DNA from: Aurantimonas sp. HBX-1
GTDB lineage: Bacteria; Pseudomonadota; Alphaproteobacteria; Rhizobiales; Rhizobiaceae
Direction: 5' to 3'
Assembly: GCF_021391535.1 (NCBI RefSeq)
Contig: NZ_CP090066.1
Span: 1,315,501 to 1,379,500, forward strand
Length of the DNA: 64,000 nt
The translations under genes were made by a program, and so were the position numbers. Every line of letters starts with the position of its first letter. Positions within the stretch are counted from its first letter, which is position 1. Under the pieces are notes generated by a model. That model was not told where the DNA came from, searched no databases, and saw nothing but the letters and a program-made list of their open reading frames with translations. Shown piece after piece: positions 8,783-18,422 of the stretch.

Positions 8783-10068
8783 CCGCCGTGGTGCATCCCG
8801 CTGCCCGGGCGGACTCCGTCGCCGGCTGTGCCGATCGCCCGGTATTGCGGGAGCGCGGGCAGCGCGAGGTGTTCTGCGGGCTGACGGGCATCGTCTGGCT
8901 GCACCGCAAGATCCAGGACGCGTTCTTCCTGGTCGTCGGCTCGCGCACCTGCGCCCATCTCATCCAGTCCGCCGCCGGCGTGATGATCTTCGCCGAGCCG
9001 CGCTTCGCCACCGCCGTCATGGAAGAGCGCGACCTTGCGGGCCTCGCCGACGCCAACGAGGAGCTTGACCGCATCGTCTCTCGGCTGGTCGAGCGCCGGC
9101 CGGACATCAAGATGCTGTTCCTCGTCGGGTCGTGCCCGTCCGAGGTGATCAAGCTCGACCTGTCGCGCGCGGCCGCCCGCCTGTCGCGCCGATACGCGCC
9201 GGACCTGAGGATCCTCAACTATTCCGGCTCCGGCATCGAGACGACCTTCACGCAGGGCGAGGACCGCTGCCTGGCCGCGCTGGTGCCCGAGCTGCCGGCC
9301 GCGACCACGACGCCGCAGCTCCTCGTCGTCGGCGCACTCGCCGACGTGGTCGAGGACCAGTTCGCCCGGCTGTTCGCCGCGATGGGCCTCGACGACGTGC
9401 GGTTCCTGCCGCCCCGCCAGTCGCGCGACCTGCCGCCGGTCGGGCCGGGGACGCGCTATCTTCTCGCCCAGCCGTTTCTCGGCGAAACCGCCCGCGCGCT
9501 CGACGAGCGCGGCGCGATGCATCTGCCGGCGCCGTTCCCGATGGGCGCCGAGGGCACGACGAAATGGCTGAAGGCGGGTGCCGATGCGTTCGGCGTCGAC
9601 CCGATGCGCTTCCGCTCGGCGACGGCCGCCGCCGAGGCACGAGCCCGGCAAGCGCTCGCCGCCCATCGGGGCAGCCTCGAAGGCCGGCGGATCTTCTTCT
9701 TCCCCGACTCGCAGCTGGAAATCCCGCTCGCCCGGATGCTGTCGCGCGAGCTGGGCATGCGCCTCACCGAGATCGGCACGCCTTATCTGCATCGCCAGCA
9801 TCTGGCCGAGGAACTTGCGCTGCTGCCGGAGGACGTCCTCCTGTCGGAGGGCCAGGATGTCGACCGGCAGCTCGACCGGGCGCGGGCCGAGCGCCCCGAC
9901 CTCACGGTCTGCGGCCTGGGTCTCGCCAATCCGCTCGAGGCGGAGGGGCTGACGACCAAATGGTCGATCGAACTGCTGTTCACGCCGATCCAGGGCTACG
10001 AGCAGGCCGGCGATCTCGCCGCCTTGTTCGCCCGGCCGTTCGATCGGCAGACGCGGCTGCGGGTCTGA
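8779..10068 (+). CDS. bchN: Dark-operative protochlorophyllide reductase subunit BchN
   Basis: BchN and BchB form the NifDK-like catalytic component of light-independent protochlorophyllide reductase. The 429-residue protein keeps the three cysteines that hold the [4Fe-4S] cluster, at Cys33 (VFCGLTG), Cys58 (SRTCAHL) and Cys119 (GSCPSEVI), each shifted by seven relative to R. capsulatus Cys26, 51 and 112. The ATG overlaps the bchF stop by 4 nt. Confidence 0.96.
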   Translation: MTAVVHPAARADSVAGCADRPVLRERGQREVFCGLTGIVWLHRKIQDAFFLVVGSRTCAHLIQSAAGVMIFAEPRFATAVMEERDLAGLADANEELDRIVSRLVERRPDIKMLFLVGSCPSEVIKLDLSRAAARLSRRYAPDLRILNYSGSGIETTFTQGEDRCLAALVPELPAATTTPQLLVVGALADVVEDQFARLFAAMGLDDVRFLPPRQSRDLPPVGPGTRYLLAQPFLGETARALDERGAMHLPAPFPMGAEGTTKWLKAGADAFGVDPMRFRSATAAAEARARQALAAHRGSLEGRRIFFFPDSQLEIPLARMLSRELGMRLTEIGTPYLHRQHLAEELALLPEDVLLSEGQDVDRQLDRARAERPDLTVCGLGLANPLEAEGLTTKWSIELLFTPIQGYEQAGDLAALFARPFDRQTRLRV

Positions 10069-10079
10069 GGGAGGCGGCG

Positions 10080-11636
10080 ATGCAACTCACCGTCTGGACC
10101 TACGAGGGACCGCCGCATGTCGGGGCGATGCGCATCGCCACCGCGATGGAGGGCGTCCACTACGTCCTGCACGCGCCGCAGGGCGACACCTATGCCGACC
10201 TGCTGTTCACGATGATCGAGCGCCGCGACAGGCGCCCGCCGGTCACCTACACGACCTTCGAGGCCCGCGACCTCGGCTCCGACACCGCGGCGCTGTTCCA
10301 GCAGACGCTGGCCGACGCCTATGAGCGCTTCCGCCCCGAGGCGATGCTGGTCGGCGCCTCCTGCACGGCCGAGCTGATCCAGGACGATCCGGGCGGTCTC
10401 GCCAAGGCGGCCGGCCTGCCGGTGCCGGTGATCGCGCTCGAGCTGCCGTCCTACCAGCGCAAGGAGAACTGGGGCGCGGCGGAGACCTTTTACCAGCTGG
10501 TCCGCACGCTCGCCGCGCCGGCGCCGGAAGAGGGATCGGCCTCGGCGGATCGCCCGGCGCGCCAGCGACCGCTCTGCAACATCCTCGGGCCGACGGCGCT
10601 CGGCTTCCGGCATCGCGACGATCTCGCCGAGATCCGCGCCTTGCTTGCCTCCCTCGGCGTCGATGTCGGGGTGGTGGCGCCGCTCGGCGCGACGCCGGCG
10701 GACCTCGCCAGGCTCGGCGAGGCGGATTTCAACGTCGTCCTCTATCCGGAGATCGCCGGCGTCGCCGCAAAATGGCTGAAGCGGACCTTCGGCCAGGAAT
10801 TCACCACGGTCGTACCGATTGGCGTCGGCGCGACACGCGAGTTCATCGCCGAGATCCGCCAGCTGGCCGGCATTGCCGCCGGGGCGCCGCTCGCCGACAC
10901 CCGGCTGCCGTGGTTCTCGCGCTCGGTCGATTCCAGCTACCTCACCGGCAAGCGCGTCTTCGTCTTCGGGGACGCGACACATGCCATGGCCGCGGCCCGG
11001 ATGGCGACCGAGGAATTCGGCTTCACCCTCGTCGGACTGGGCACCTACTCGCGCGAGTTCGCGCGCGAGGTGAGGGCGGTCGCCGAGGCGCACGGGCTGA
11101 CGGCGCTGATCACCGACGACTATCTCGAGGTCGAGGAGGCGATCGCGGCGCTGCAGCCCGAGCTCGTGCTCGGCACGCAGATGGAGCGCCACATCGCCAA
11201 GCGGCTGGGCATCGGCTGCGCGGTCATCTCGGCGCCGGTCCATGTCCAGGACTATCCGGCCCGCCATTCGCCGCAGATGGGCTTCGAGGGCGCCAACGTC
11301 CTCTGGGACACTTTCGTGCATCCGCTGGTCATGGGGCTCGAGGAGCACCTGCTCGGCATGTTCCGCGACGATTTCGAGTTCAACGACGCGGCGCGCCCGT
11401 CGCATCTCGGCGCCGGCGAACGGGTCGAGCCCGTCGCGCCGGCCGCGGCGCAGGCAGCGGCGGCGACGCTGGAAGCCGCCGGCTGGGGCGCGGATGCCGA
11501 GGCCGAACTTCGCAAGATCCCCTTCTTCGTGCGCGGGAAGGCCCGCCGCAACACCGAACGCTTCGCAGCCGAGCGTGGTCTGTCAGAGATCACCGTGGAG
11601 ACGCTCTATGACGCCAAAGCCCATTTCAGCCGCTGA
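10080..11636 (+). CDS. bchB: Dark-operative protochlorophyllide reductase subunit BchB
   Basis: BchB pairs with BchN. The 518-residue protein has Asp36 (HAPQGDTYADLLF), the unusual aspartate ligand of the [4Fe-4S] cluster, at exactly the canonical position. The C-terminal light-independent reductase motif (AEAELRKIPFFVRGKARRN) is present. GGGAGG lies just before the ATG. Its last 29 nt overlap the start of bchH in another frame. Confidence 0.96.
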   Translation: MQLTVWTYEGPPHVGAMRIATAMEGVHYVLHAPQGDTYADLLFTMIERRDRRPPVTYTTFEARDLGSDTAALFQQTLADAYERFRPEAMLVGASCTAELIQDDPGGLAKAAGLPVPVIALELPSYQRKENWGAAETFYQLVRTLAAPAPEEGSASADRPARQRPLCNILGPTALGFRHRDDLAEIRALLASLGVDVGVVAPLGATPADLARLGEADFNVVLYPEIAGVAAKWLKRTFGQEFTTVVPIGVGATREFIAEIRQLAGIAAGAPLADTRLPWFSRSVDSSYLTGKRVFVFGDATHAMAAARMATEEFGFTLVGLGTYSREFAREVRAVAEAHGLTALITDDYLEVEEAIAALQPELVLGTQMERHIAKRLGIGCAVISAPVHVQDYPARHSPQMGFEGANVLWDTFVHPLVMGLEEHLLGMFRDDFEFNDAARPSHLGAGERVEPVAPAAAQAAAATLEAAGWGADAEAELRKIPFFVRGKARRNTERFAAERGLSEITVETLYDAKAHFSR

Positions 11637-14600
11637 CCCGGCTGCGGCGCGCGGCGGCGACGTCGCCATCCGCATGGTCATCGTGACGCTCGACGGGCAC
11701 GTCGCCGGGGCCGTGGCGGCGGCGCGGCAGAAGCTGCGGCGGGAACTGCCGGGGCTGGAGCTCGCGGTCCACGCCGCCACCGACTGGAACCGCGATCCGG
11801 CAGCCCTCGGCCGCTGCCTCGCCGATATCGCCGCCGCCGACATCGTCTTTGCCGGCATGCTGTTCCTGGAAGACCACATCCTGCCGGTGCTGCCGGCGCT
11901 GCAGGCCCGCCGCGACCATTGCGACGCCATGGTCTGCGCCATGTCCGGCGCCGAAATCGTCCGGCTGACGCGGCTCGGCCGCTTCGACATGAGCGCCCGG
12001 AGCGGCGGCGCGATGTCGCTGCTCAAGCGGCTGCGCGGGGCCCGCAAGACCAAGGGAGAGGGGTCCGGCGCCCGGCAGATGGCGATGCTGCGCCGGCTGC
12101 CCAAGATCCTCCGCTTCATCCCCGGCACCGCCCAAGATGTGCGGGCCTATTTCCTGATGCTGCAATACTGGCTGGCGGGATCGGACGAGAACATCGCCAA
12201 CATGGTCCGCTACCTCGTCAGCCGCTATGCCAGCGGGCCGCGTGCCGTGCTGCGCGACCGGGTGTGCCCGGGCGAGCCGCATGTCTATCCGGATGTCGGC
12301 CTCTACCATCCGCGGCTGCGCGACCGCATGGCGGTGCGGCTGCAGAGCCTGCCGCCCTCGGAGGGCGAGGCGGGAACGGTCGGCCTCCTGGTGATGCGCT
12401 CCTACGTCCTATCCGGCGACACCGGCCACTATGACGGGGTGATCGCGGCGCTGGAGGCGCGCGGGCTGCGGGTCATCGCGGCCTATGCCAGCGGGCTGGA
12501 TTCGCGTCCCGCCATCGACGCCTATTTCAAGCGCGACGGCAAGCCGACCATCGACGCGATGGTGTCGCTGACCGGCTTCTCGCTGGTCGGCGGCCCGGCC
12601 TACAACGACGCGCGGGCGGCCGAGGAAGCGCTGGCCGGGCTCGACGTGCCGTTCATCTCGGCCCAGGCCGTCGAGTTCCAGTCGCTGGACGAATGGCGTG
12701 TCTCGCCCGCCGGGCTCACACCGGTGGAATCGACGATCATGGTGGCGATTCCGGAGATCGACGGGGCCACCGGCACGATGCTGTTCGGCGGCCGCGCCGT
12801 CATCCCCGGCTCCGACGGGCACCGCGCGATGACCGCCGAGCCGGACCGCGCCGACATGCTGGCGCGCCGGGTGGCCAAGCTGATCGCGCTCCGCCGCCGG
12901 CCCAAGGCGGACCGGCGGATCGCCATCACCATCTTCAACTTCCCGCCGAATGCCGGCAGCGTCGGCACCGCCGCCTATCTGTCGGTCTTCGCGTCGCTGT
13001 TCAACACGCTGAAGGCGCTGAAGGCGGACGGCTACGACGTCAGGCTGCCGGCCGGCGTCGACGCGCTGCGCGACTCGATCCTGTTCGGCAATGCCGCGCA
13101 GTACGGGGCGCAGGCCAACGTCCATGCCCGCATCAGAGCCGACGACCACGTGCGGCGTGAGCCGCATCTGGCCGAGATCGAGGCGCAGTGGGGACCGGCG
13201 CCGGGGCGCCAGCAATCGGACGGCGCGTCGATCTTCGTGCTCGGCCAGGGCTTCGGCAACGTCTTCGTCGGGGTGCAGCCGGCCTTCGGCTACGAGGGCG
13301 ACCCGATGCGGCTCCTGTTCGAGAAGAGCTTCGCGCCGACGCACGCCTTCTCGGCCTATTACCGCTGGCTGCGCGAGGAATTCCGCGCCGACGCGGTGCT
13401 GCATTTCGGCACCCATGGCGCGCTGGAGTTCATGCCCGGCAAGCAGGTGGGCCTGTCCTCGGCCTGCTGGCCGGACCGGCTGATCCAGGACCTGCCGAAC
13501 ATCTATCTCTATGCTGCCAACAACCCGTCGGAGGGCACGATCGCCAAGCGCCGCGCCGCCGCGACGCTGGTCTCGCACCTGACGCCGCCGGTGGCCCATG
13601 CCGGGCTCTATCGCGGCCTCGTCGACCTCAAGGCGACGATCGAGCGCTGGCGCCAGACGGCGCCCGATGCCGCCGCCGAGCGGATGGGCCTTGCCGAGAC
13701 GATCGGCGCGCAGGCGGTCGAACTCGACCTTGTGAAGGTCGGCGACGACGGCCAGGCCGAGGCTTTCGACGTCGAGGCGCTGCGGCTGGCGGTGGCCGAG
13801 CTGGAGACGACGCTGATCCCGCATGGCCTGCATGTCGTCGGCGAGACCGTCGCCGATGCCGAGCGGCTCGATCTGCTGTCGGCGGTCGCCGAGATGGCGC
13901 TCGGCAGGGAGCCCGATCGTACCGCGTTGGCGCTGCTGTCGGCCGGCGACGAAGGCGCGGCGCTCGCCGCCTGCCTCAAGAGCGATGGCACCGAGCCGGC
14001 CCTGGCGGCCGATACGATCGCCTCGCTCATCCGGCTCGATACCGATCTGCGCTGCGACACCGAGCTGACGGCTTTGCTGGCGGCGCTCGACGGGCGGTTC
14101 ATCCGGCCGGTGGCGGGCGGTGACCTGCTGCGCTCGCCGCAGATCGTGCCGACCGGCCGCAACGTCCACGGCTTCGACCCCTTCCGCATTCCCAGCGCCT
14201 TCGCCGTCGCCGACGGCCGGCGCCAGGCGGACCGCATCCTCTCCCGCCATGCCGCCGGCGGCCATGCGCTGCCGGAGAAGATCGCCATCGTCCTGTGGGG
14301 CACCGACAACCTCAAGAGCGAGGGCAGCCCGCTCGCCCAGGCGCTGGCGCTGATGGGCGCGACGCCGCGTTATGACGGGTTCGGCCGGCTTGCCGGCGCC
14401 GACCTCGTGCCGCTGGAGCTTCTCGGCCGGCCGCGGATCGACGTGCTGATCACCCTGTCGGGCATCTTCCGCGACCTGCTGCCGCTGCAGTCCAAGCTGC
14501 TGGCCGAGGCGGCCTTCCTCGCCGCTTCGGCGGACGAGCCGCTGGAGCAGAACTTCGTCCGCAAGCATGCGCTCGCCTATGCCGAGGAGACCGGCTGCGA

Positions 14601-15351
14601 CTTCGAGACCGCGGCGCTGCGCGTCTTCTCCAATGCCGACGGCGCCTACGGCTCGAACGTCAACATGCTGGTCGATTCCGGCGCCTGGTCGGAGGAGGGC
14701 GAACTCGCCGCCGCCTATACCCGCCGCAAGTGCTTCGCGGTGGACCGCAAGGGCCGCACCGGCGAACAGGCGGCGCTGCTGAAGGCGTCCTTCGCGCGGG
14801 TCGAGATGACCTACCAGAACCTCGAATCGGTGGAACTCGGCGTCACCACGATCGACCACTACTTCGATACGCTGGGCGGCATCAGCCGCGCCGCCACCGA
14901 GGCGCGCGGCAGCAGCGTGCCGGTCTATATCGGCGACCAGACCCGCGGCGAGGGCAAGGTCCGCAGCCTAGAGGAGCAGGTGGCGCTCGAGACCCGCACG
15001 CGGACGCTCAACCCGAAATGGGTCGAGGCGATGCTCGCCCATGGCTACGAGGGCGTGCGCCAGATCGAGAGCCACGTGACCAACACGCTCGGCTGGTCGG
15101 CGACGACCGGCCAGGTTAGCCCCTGGGTCTACAAGCGGCTCGCCGAGACCTTCGTGCTCGATCCCGCCATGCGCGAGCGCCTGGCGGCGCTGAATCCCAC
15201 CGCGTCGGCCCGGATGGTCGACCGGCTGATCGAGGCGCACGAGCGCCGCTACTGGCTGCCCAGCGACGCCGAGCTCGACGCGCTGCGGGAAGCCGGCGAC
15301 GAACTCGAGGACCGGCTCGAGGGCATCAAACCCATGGAGGCGGCCGCATGA
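11608..15351 (+). CDS. bchH: Magnesium chelatase subunit BchH
   Basis: BchH is the porphyrin-binding subunit that inserts Mg2+ into protoporphyrin IX together with BchI and BchD, whose genes lie at 39-42 kb. The 1247-residue protein has the CobN/Mg-chelatase fold, with family stretches such as FNFPPNAGSVGTAAYLSVF, FGTHGALEFMPGKQVGLS and NTLGWSATTGQVSPWVYK. The chosen ATG lies inside bchB with GGAG 7 nt before it and gives an N-terminus a few residues longer than usual. It overlaps bchL by 4 nt. Confidence 0.95.
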   Translation: MTPKPISAADPAAARGGDVAIRMVIVTLDGHVAGAVAAARQKLRRELPGLELAVHAATDWNRDPAALGRCLADIAAADIVFAGMLFLEDHILPVLPALQARRDHCDAMVCAMSGAEIVRLTRLGRFDMSARSGGAMSLLKRLRGARKTKGEGSGARQMAMLRRLPKILRFIPGTAQDVRAYFLMLQYWLAGSDENIANMVRYLVSRYASGPRAVLRDRVCPGEPHVYPDVGLYHPRLRDRMAVRLQSLPPSEGEAGTVGLLVMRSYVLSGDTGHYDGVIAALEARGLRVIAAYASGLDSRPAIDAYFKRDGKPTIDAMVSLTGFSLVGGPAYNDARAAEEALAGLDVPFISAQAVEFQSLDEWRVSPAGLTPVESTIMVAIPEIDGATGTMLFGGRAVIPGSDGHRAMTAEPDRADMLARRVAKLIALRRRPKADRRIAITIFNFPPNAGSVGTAAYLSVFASLFNTLKALKADGYDVRLPAGVDALRDSILFGNAAQYGAQANVHARIRADDHVRREPHLAEIEAQWGPAPGRQQSDGASIFVLGQGFGNVFVGVQPAFGYEGDPMRLLFEKSFAPTHAFSAYYRWLREEFRADAVLHFGTHGALEFMPGKQVGLSSACWPDRLIQDLPNIYLYAANNPSEGTIAKRRAAATLVSHLTPPVAHAGLYRGLVDLKATIERWRQTAPDAAAERMGLAETIGAQAVELDLVKVGDDGQAEAFDVEALRLAVAELETTLIPHGLHVVGETVADAERLDLLSAVAEMALGREPDRTALALLSAGDEGAALAACLKSDGTEPALAADTIASLIRLDTDLRCDTELTALLAALDGRFIRPVAGGDLLRSPQIVPTGRNVHGFDPFRIPSAFAVADGRRQADRILSRHAAGGHALPEKIAIVLWGTDNLKSEGSPLAQALALMGATPRYDGFGRLAGADLVPLELLGRPRIDVLITLSGIFRDLLPLQSKLLAEAAFLAASADEPLEQNFVRKHALAYAEETGCDFETAALRVFSNADGAYGSNVNMLVDSGAWSEEGELAAAYTRRKCFAVDRKGRTGEQAALLKASFARVEMTYQNLESVELGVTTIDHYFDTLGGISRAATEARGSSVPVYIGDQTRGEGKVRSLEEQVALETRTRTLNPKWVEAMLAHGYEGVRQIESHVTNTLGWSATTGQVSPWVYKRLAETFVLDPAMRERLAALNPTASARMVDRLIEAHERRYWLPSDAELDALREAGDELEDRLEGIKPMEAAA

Positions 15352-16259
15352 GCGCGCTGAAGACGACCCTATCGCTGCCGAATGCCCTGCACCGCCGCGA
15401 GGACGGCGAGGGCAGCGTCCAGGTGCGGATGGAGAGCAGCCTGAAGATCGAGGGCGCCCTCGTCTTCGCGATCTACGGCAAGGGCGGGATCGGCAAGTCG
15501 ACGACCTCGTCGAACCTGTCGGTGGCGTTCTCCAAGCTCGGCAAGCGGGTGCTGCAGATCGGCTGCGATCCCAAGCACGATTCCACCTTCACGCTGACCA
15601 AGCGGCTGCAGCCGACGGTCATCGACGTGCTGGAATCGGTCAACTTCCACGCCGAGGAACTGCAGCCGGAGGACTTCGTCTTCGAGGGCTACAACGGCGT
15701 GATGTGCGTCGAGGCGGGCGGGCCGCCCGCCGGCACCGGCTGCGGCGGCTATGTCGTCGGCCAGACGGTGAAGCTCCTCAAGGAGCATCACCTGCTGGAG
15801 GACACCGACGTGGTGATCTTCGACGTGCTCGGCGACGTCGTCTGCGGCGGTTTCGCCGCGCCGCTGCAGCATGCCGACCGGGCGCTCGTCGTCACCGCCA
15901 ACGATTTCGACTCGATCTTCGCCATGAACCGCATCGTCGCGGCAATCCAGGCCAAAGCCAAGAACTACGACGTCCGGCTCGGTGGCGTGATCGCCAACCG
16001 CTCGGCGAACACCGACGAGATCGACCGTTTCAACGTCGCCGCCGGGCTGCAGCGGGTGGCGCATTTCCCCGATCTCGACGTCATCCGCAAGAGCCGGCTG
16101 AAGAAGTCGACGCTGTTCGAGATGGAAGCCTCGCCCGAACTGGAGGCGGTCCAGAACGAATATCTGCGTCTCGCCGCCTCACTCTATGCCGGCGTGGCTC
16201 CAATGGACGGTCGCGCCATGAAGGACCGCGACATCTTCGATTTCCTGGGGTTCGAATGA
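15348..16259 (+). CDS. bchL: Dark-operative protochlorophyllide reductase ATPase BchL
   Basis: BchL is the NifH-like homodimeric ATPase that passes electrons to BchNB. The 303-residue protein has the Walker A YGKGGIGKSTTSSN, the DPKHDSTFTL switch, and the two cysteines that bridge the [4Fe-4S] cluster (GTGCGGYVV and DVVCGGFAAP). The N-terminal 30 residues before the P-loop strand are poorly conserved, as in other BchL. ATGA overlaps occur at both ends, with bchH and bchM. Confidence 0.97.
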   Translation: MSALKTTLSLPNALHRREDGEGSVQVRMESSLKIEGALVFAIYGKGGIGKSTTSSNLSVAFSKLGKRVLQIGCDPKHDSTFTLTKRLQPTVIDVLESVNFHAEELQPEDFVFEGYNGVMCVEAGGPPAGTGCGGYVVGQTVKLLKEHHLLEDTDVVIFDVLGDVVCGGFAAPLQHADRALVVTANDFDSIFAMNRIVAAIQAKAKNYDVRLGGVIANRSANTDEIDRFNVAAGLQRVAHFPDLDVIRKSRLKKSTLFEMEASPELEAVQNEYLRLAASLYAGVAPMDGRAMKDRDIFDFLGFE

Positions 16260-16960
16260 CCGGCGCGGCGACATACGAGACGCGGCGCGGCGAGATCGAA
16301 ACCTATTTCGATCGCACCGCCGCCGAGACGTGGAAGCGGCTGACCTCGGACGCCAAGCTCGGGCGCATCCGCGCCAGCGTGCGGGCCGGGCGGGACGCCA
16401 TGCGGGAGGCGCTGCTGGCGCTGCTGCCGGCTGACCTTTCCGGCCGCCGGATCCTCGATGCCGGCTGCGGCACCGGCGCCCTGTCCATCGAGGCAGCGCG
16501 GCGCGGCGCGGAAGTGGTGGCCATCGACTTGTCGCCGACGCTGGTCGCGCATGCTGCCGCGCAGGCGGCGGAGGCCGGCCTCGGCGGGCGCATCCGCTTC
16601 ATCGCCGGCGACATGCTCGACGGGTCGGTTGGACGCTTCGACCACGTCGTCCTGATGGATTCGCTGATCCATTACGACGCTCCCGACGCCGTGGCGGCGC
16701 TCGCCACGCTGGCGATGCGGGCGGACGGCTCGATCGTCTTCACCGTCGCCCCGAAGACGCCGGCGCTGACGCTGATGCACATGGCCGGGCGGTTTTTCCC
16801 CCGCGCCGACCGCGCGCCGTCCATCGTGCCGATCGAAGCCGGCCGCCTTGCCGCCGGGATCGAGGCGCATCCGGCGCTGGCCGGCTGGGACGTCGGCCGC
16901 GACGTCCGGATCACCAGTCTCTTCTACAAGAGCCATGCACGGGAGCTCGTCCGGGCATGA
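16256..16960 (+). CDS. bchM: Mg-protoporphyrin IX methyltransferase BchM
   Basis: BchM methylates the C13 propionate of Mg-protoporphyrin IX using AdoMet, giving the substrate of AcsF. The 234-residue protein has the AdoMet motif ILDAGCGTGALSIEAARRG, and the family features YFDRTAAETW near the N-terminus and SLFYKSHARELVRA at the end. It is coupled by 4-nt overlaps to bchL and lhaA. Confidence 0.94.
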   Translation: MTGAATYETRRGEIETYFDRTAAETWKRLTSDAKLGRIRASVRAGRDAMREALLALLPADLSGRRILDAGCGTGALSIEAARRGAEVVAIDLSPTLVAHAAAQAAEAGLGGRIRFIAGDMLDGSVGRFDHVVLMDSLIHYDAPDAVAALATLAMRADGSIVFTVAPKTPALTLMHMAGRFFPRADRAPSIVPIEAGRLAAGIEAHPALAGWDVGRDVRITSLFYKSHARELVRA

Positions 16961-18396
16961 GCGAGACCGTGCGCAACCGCTTCGAGTTCGGCGCCTTCAC
17001 ACGGGCGCTGATGCCGTTTGCGGATGCCGCCACCACCGACCTGCCGCTCGGGCGGCTGCTGCGGCTGTCGCTGTTCCAGGTCTCGGTGGGCCTGACGCTG
17101 GTACTGCTCGGCGGCACGCTGAACCGGGTGATGGCGGTGGAGCTCGGCATCCCGCTGTCGGTGATCGCGGTGGCGATGGCGCTGCCGCTGGTGTCCGCCC
17201 CGGCGCGGGCTTTGATCGGCTTCAAGTCCGACAACCACCGCTCCTATCTCGGCTGGCGGCGCGTGCCGTATATCTGGTTCGGGTCACTGATCCAGTTCGG
17301 CGGCCTGACGCTGATGCCGGTGTCGCTGCTGATCATCGCCGAGGACATGCCGGGGACCGACGGTTTCGGCGAGGCCGGCATGGCGCTGGCCTTCTTCATG
17401 GTGGGCGCGGGCCTGCACACGGTGCAGACGGCCGGCCTGGCGCTGGCGATGGACCTCGCCCCGCCGGAGAAACGGCCGCGCGTCGTTGCCATGCTCTACA
17501 CGACGCTGCTGCTCGGCATGTTCGCCGGCGCCGTGGTGATCGGGCGCCTGCTCGTCGACTTCACGCCGCTCCGCCTCATCCAGATCCTCAACTGGTCGGC
17601 GATCCTGACCTGCGCGCTGACCGCCGTCGCGATCTGGAAGCAGGAGCCGCGCCGGCGCGATATCGGCCCCGATACCGCGCCGCCCGAAAAGCCGAAGCTG
17701 CGCGAGGCAATCGCCTCGCTGGCCGCCGAACCGGGGCTGATGCGTCTGCTGGTGACGCTGGCCTTCGGCACGGCCGCCTTCGGGATGCAGGACATCCTGC
17801 TCGAGCCCTATGGCGGCGAGGTTCTCGGCATGCGGGTCGGTTCGACGACGCTGCTGACGGCGCTGTTCGCGGCCGGCAGCTTCGCCGGCTATCTGGTCGC
17901 AGCAAGGGTGCTGGCGCGGGGCGGCAACGTCCATGTCGTGGCCGCCTTCGGTCTGATGCTCGGGCTGCCTGGCTTCTCGGCCGTCATCCTCTCGGCGCCG
18001 TTCGGGTCGGTCGGCCTGTTCTGCGCCGGCACCGCCGGGATCGGTCTCGGCGCCGGCCTGTTCTCGGTCTCGATGCTGATCGCCGCGATGGCCATGGCCG
18101 GCGAAGGCCGCGCCGGTCTCGTCATGGGTGCCTGGGGCGCCGTCCAGGCAATGGCGCTCGGGCTCGCGGTCGCCATCGGCGGCTTCCTGCGCGACGGCGT
18201 CGGCCTGCTCGCCGATGCGGGCTGGCTCGGCGCCGCCTTCAGCGGACCGGCCGCCCCCTACGGCGTCGTCTACCATTTCGAGATCTGCCTCTTGTTCATC
18301 ACGCTTGCCGCGCTGGGTCCGCTGGTCGTTCCGGCCCGGGTCAAGCCGCGGCCGGCCCCGTCGCCCGGCTTCGGCCTGGCCGACCTGCCCAACTGA
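16957..18396 (+). CDS. lhaA: Light-harvesting 1 assembly protein LhaA (PucC family)
   Basis: LhaA is a 12-helix MFS-fold membrane protein required for efficient LH1 assembly. The 479-residue protein has the family signatures GTLNRVMAVELGIPLS, GFKSDNHRSYLGWRRVPYIW and AGLALAMDLAPPEKRPRVV. It follows bchM with a 4-nt overlap and precedes puhA by 26 nt, the conserved bchM-lhaA-puhA superoperon arrangement. It is a paralogue of the protein at 3290-4621. Confidence 0.94.
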   Translation: MSETVRNRFEFGAFTRALMPFADAATTDLPLGRLLRLSLFQVSVGLTLVLLGGTLNRVMAVELGIPLSVIAVAMALPLVSAPARALIGFKSDNHRSYLGWRRVPYIWFGSLIQFGGLTLMPVSLLIIAEDMPGTDGFGEAGMALAFFMVGAGLHTVQTAGLALAMDLAPPEKRPRVVAMLYTTLLLGMFAGAVVIGRLLVDFTPLRLIQILNWSAILTCALTAVAIWKQEPRRRDIGPDTAPPEKPKLREAIASLAAEPGLMRLLVTLAFGTAAFGMQDILLEPYGGEVLGMRVGSTTLLTALFAAGSFAGYLVAARVLARGGNVHVVAAFGLMLGLPGFSAVILSAPFGSVGLFCAGTAGIGLGAGLFSVSMLIAAMAMAGEGRAGLVMGAWGAVQAMALGLAVAIGGFLRDGVGLLADAGWLGAAFSGPAAPYGVVYHFEICLLFITLAALGPLVVPARVKPRPAPSPGFGLADLPN

Positions 18397-18422
18397 ATCG
18401 TCGCCGCCAGGGAGAGACTGCC

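Noticed and set aside
12409..14859. 816-codon minus-strand frame opposite bchH
   Set aside because: Composition is that of antisense GC-rich DNA (RRQ, ADQ, GVDE runs) and BchH on the other strand is unambiguous.
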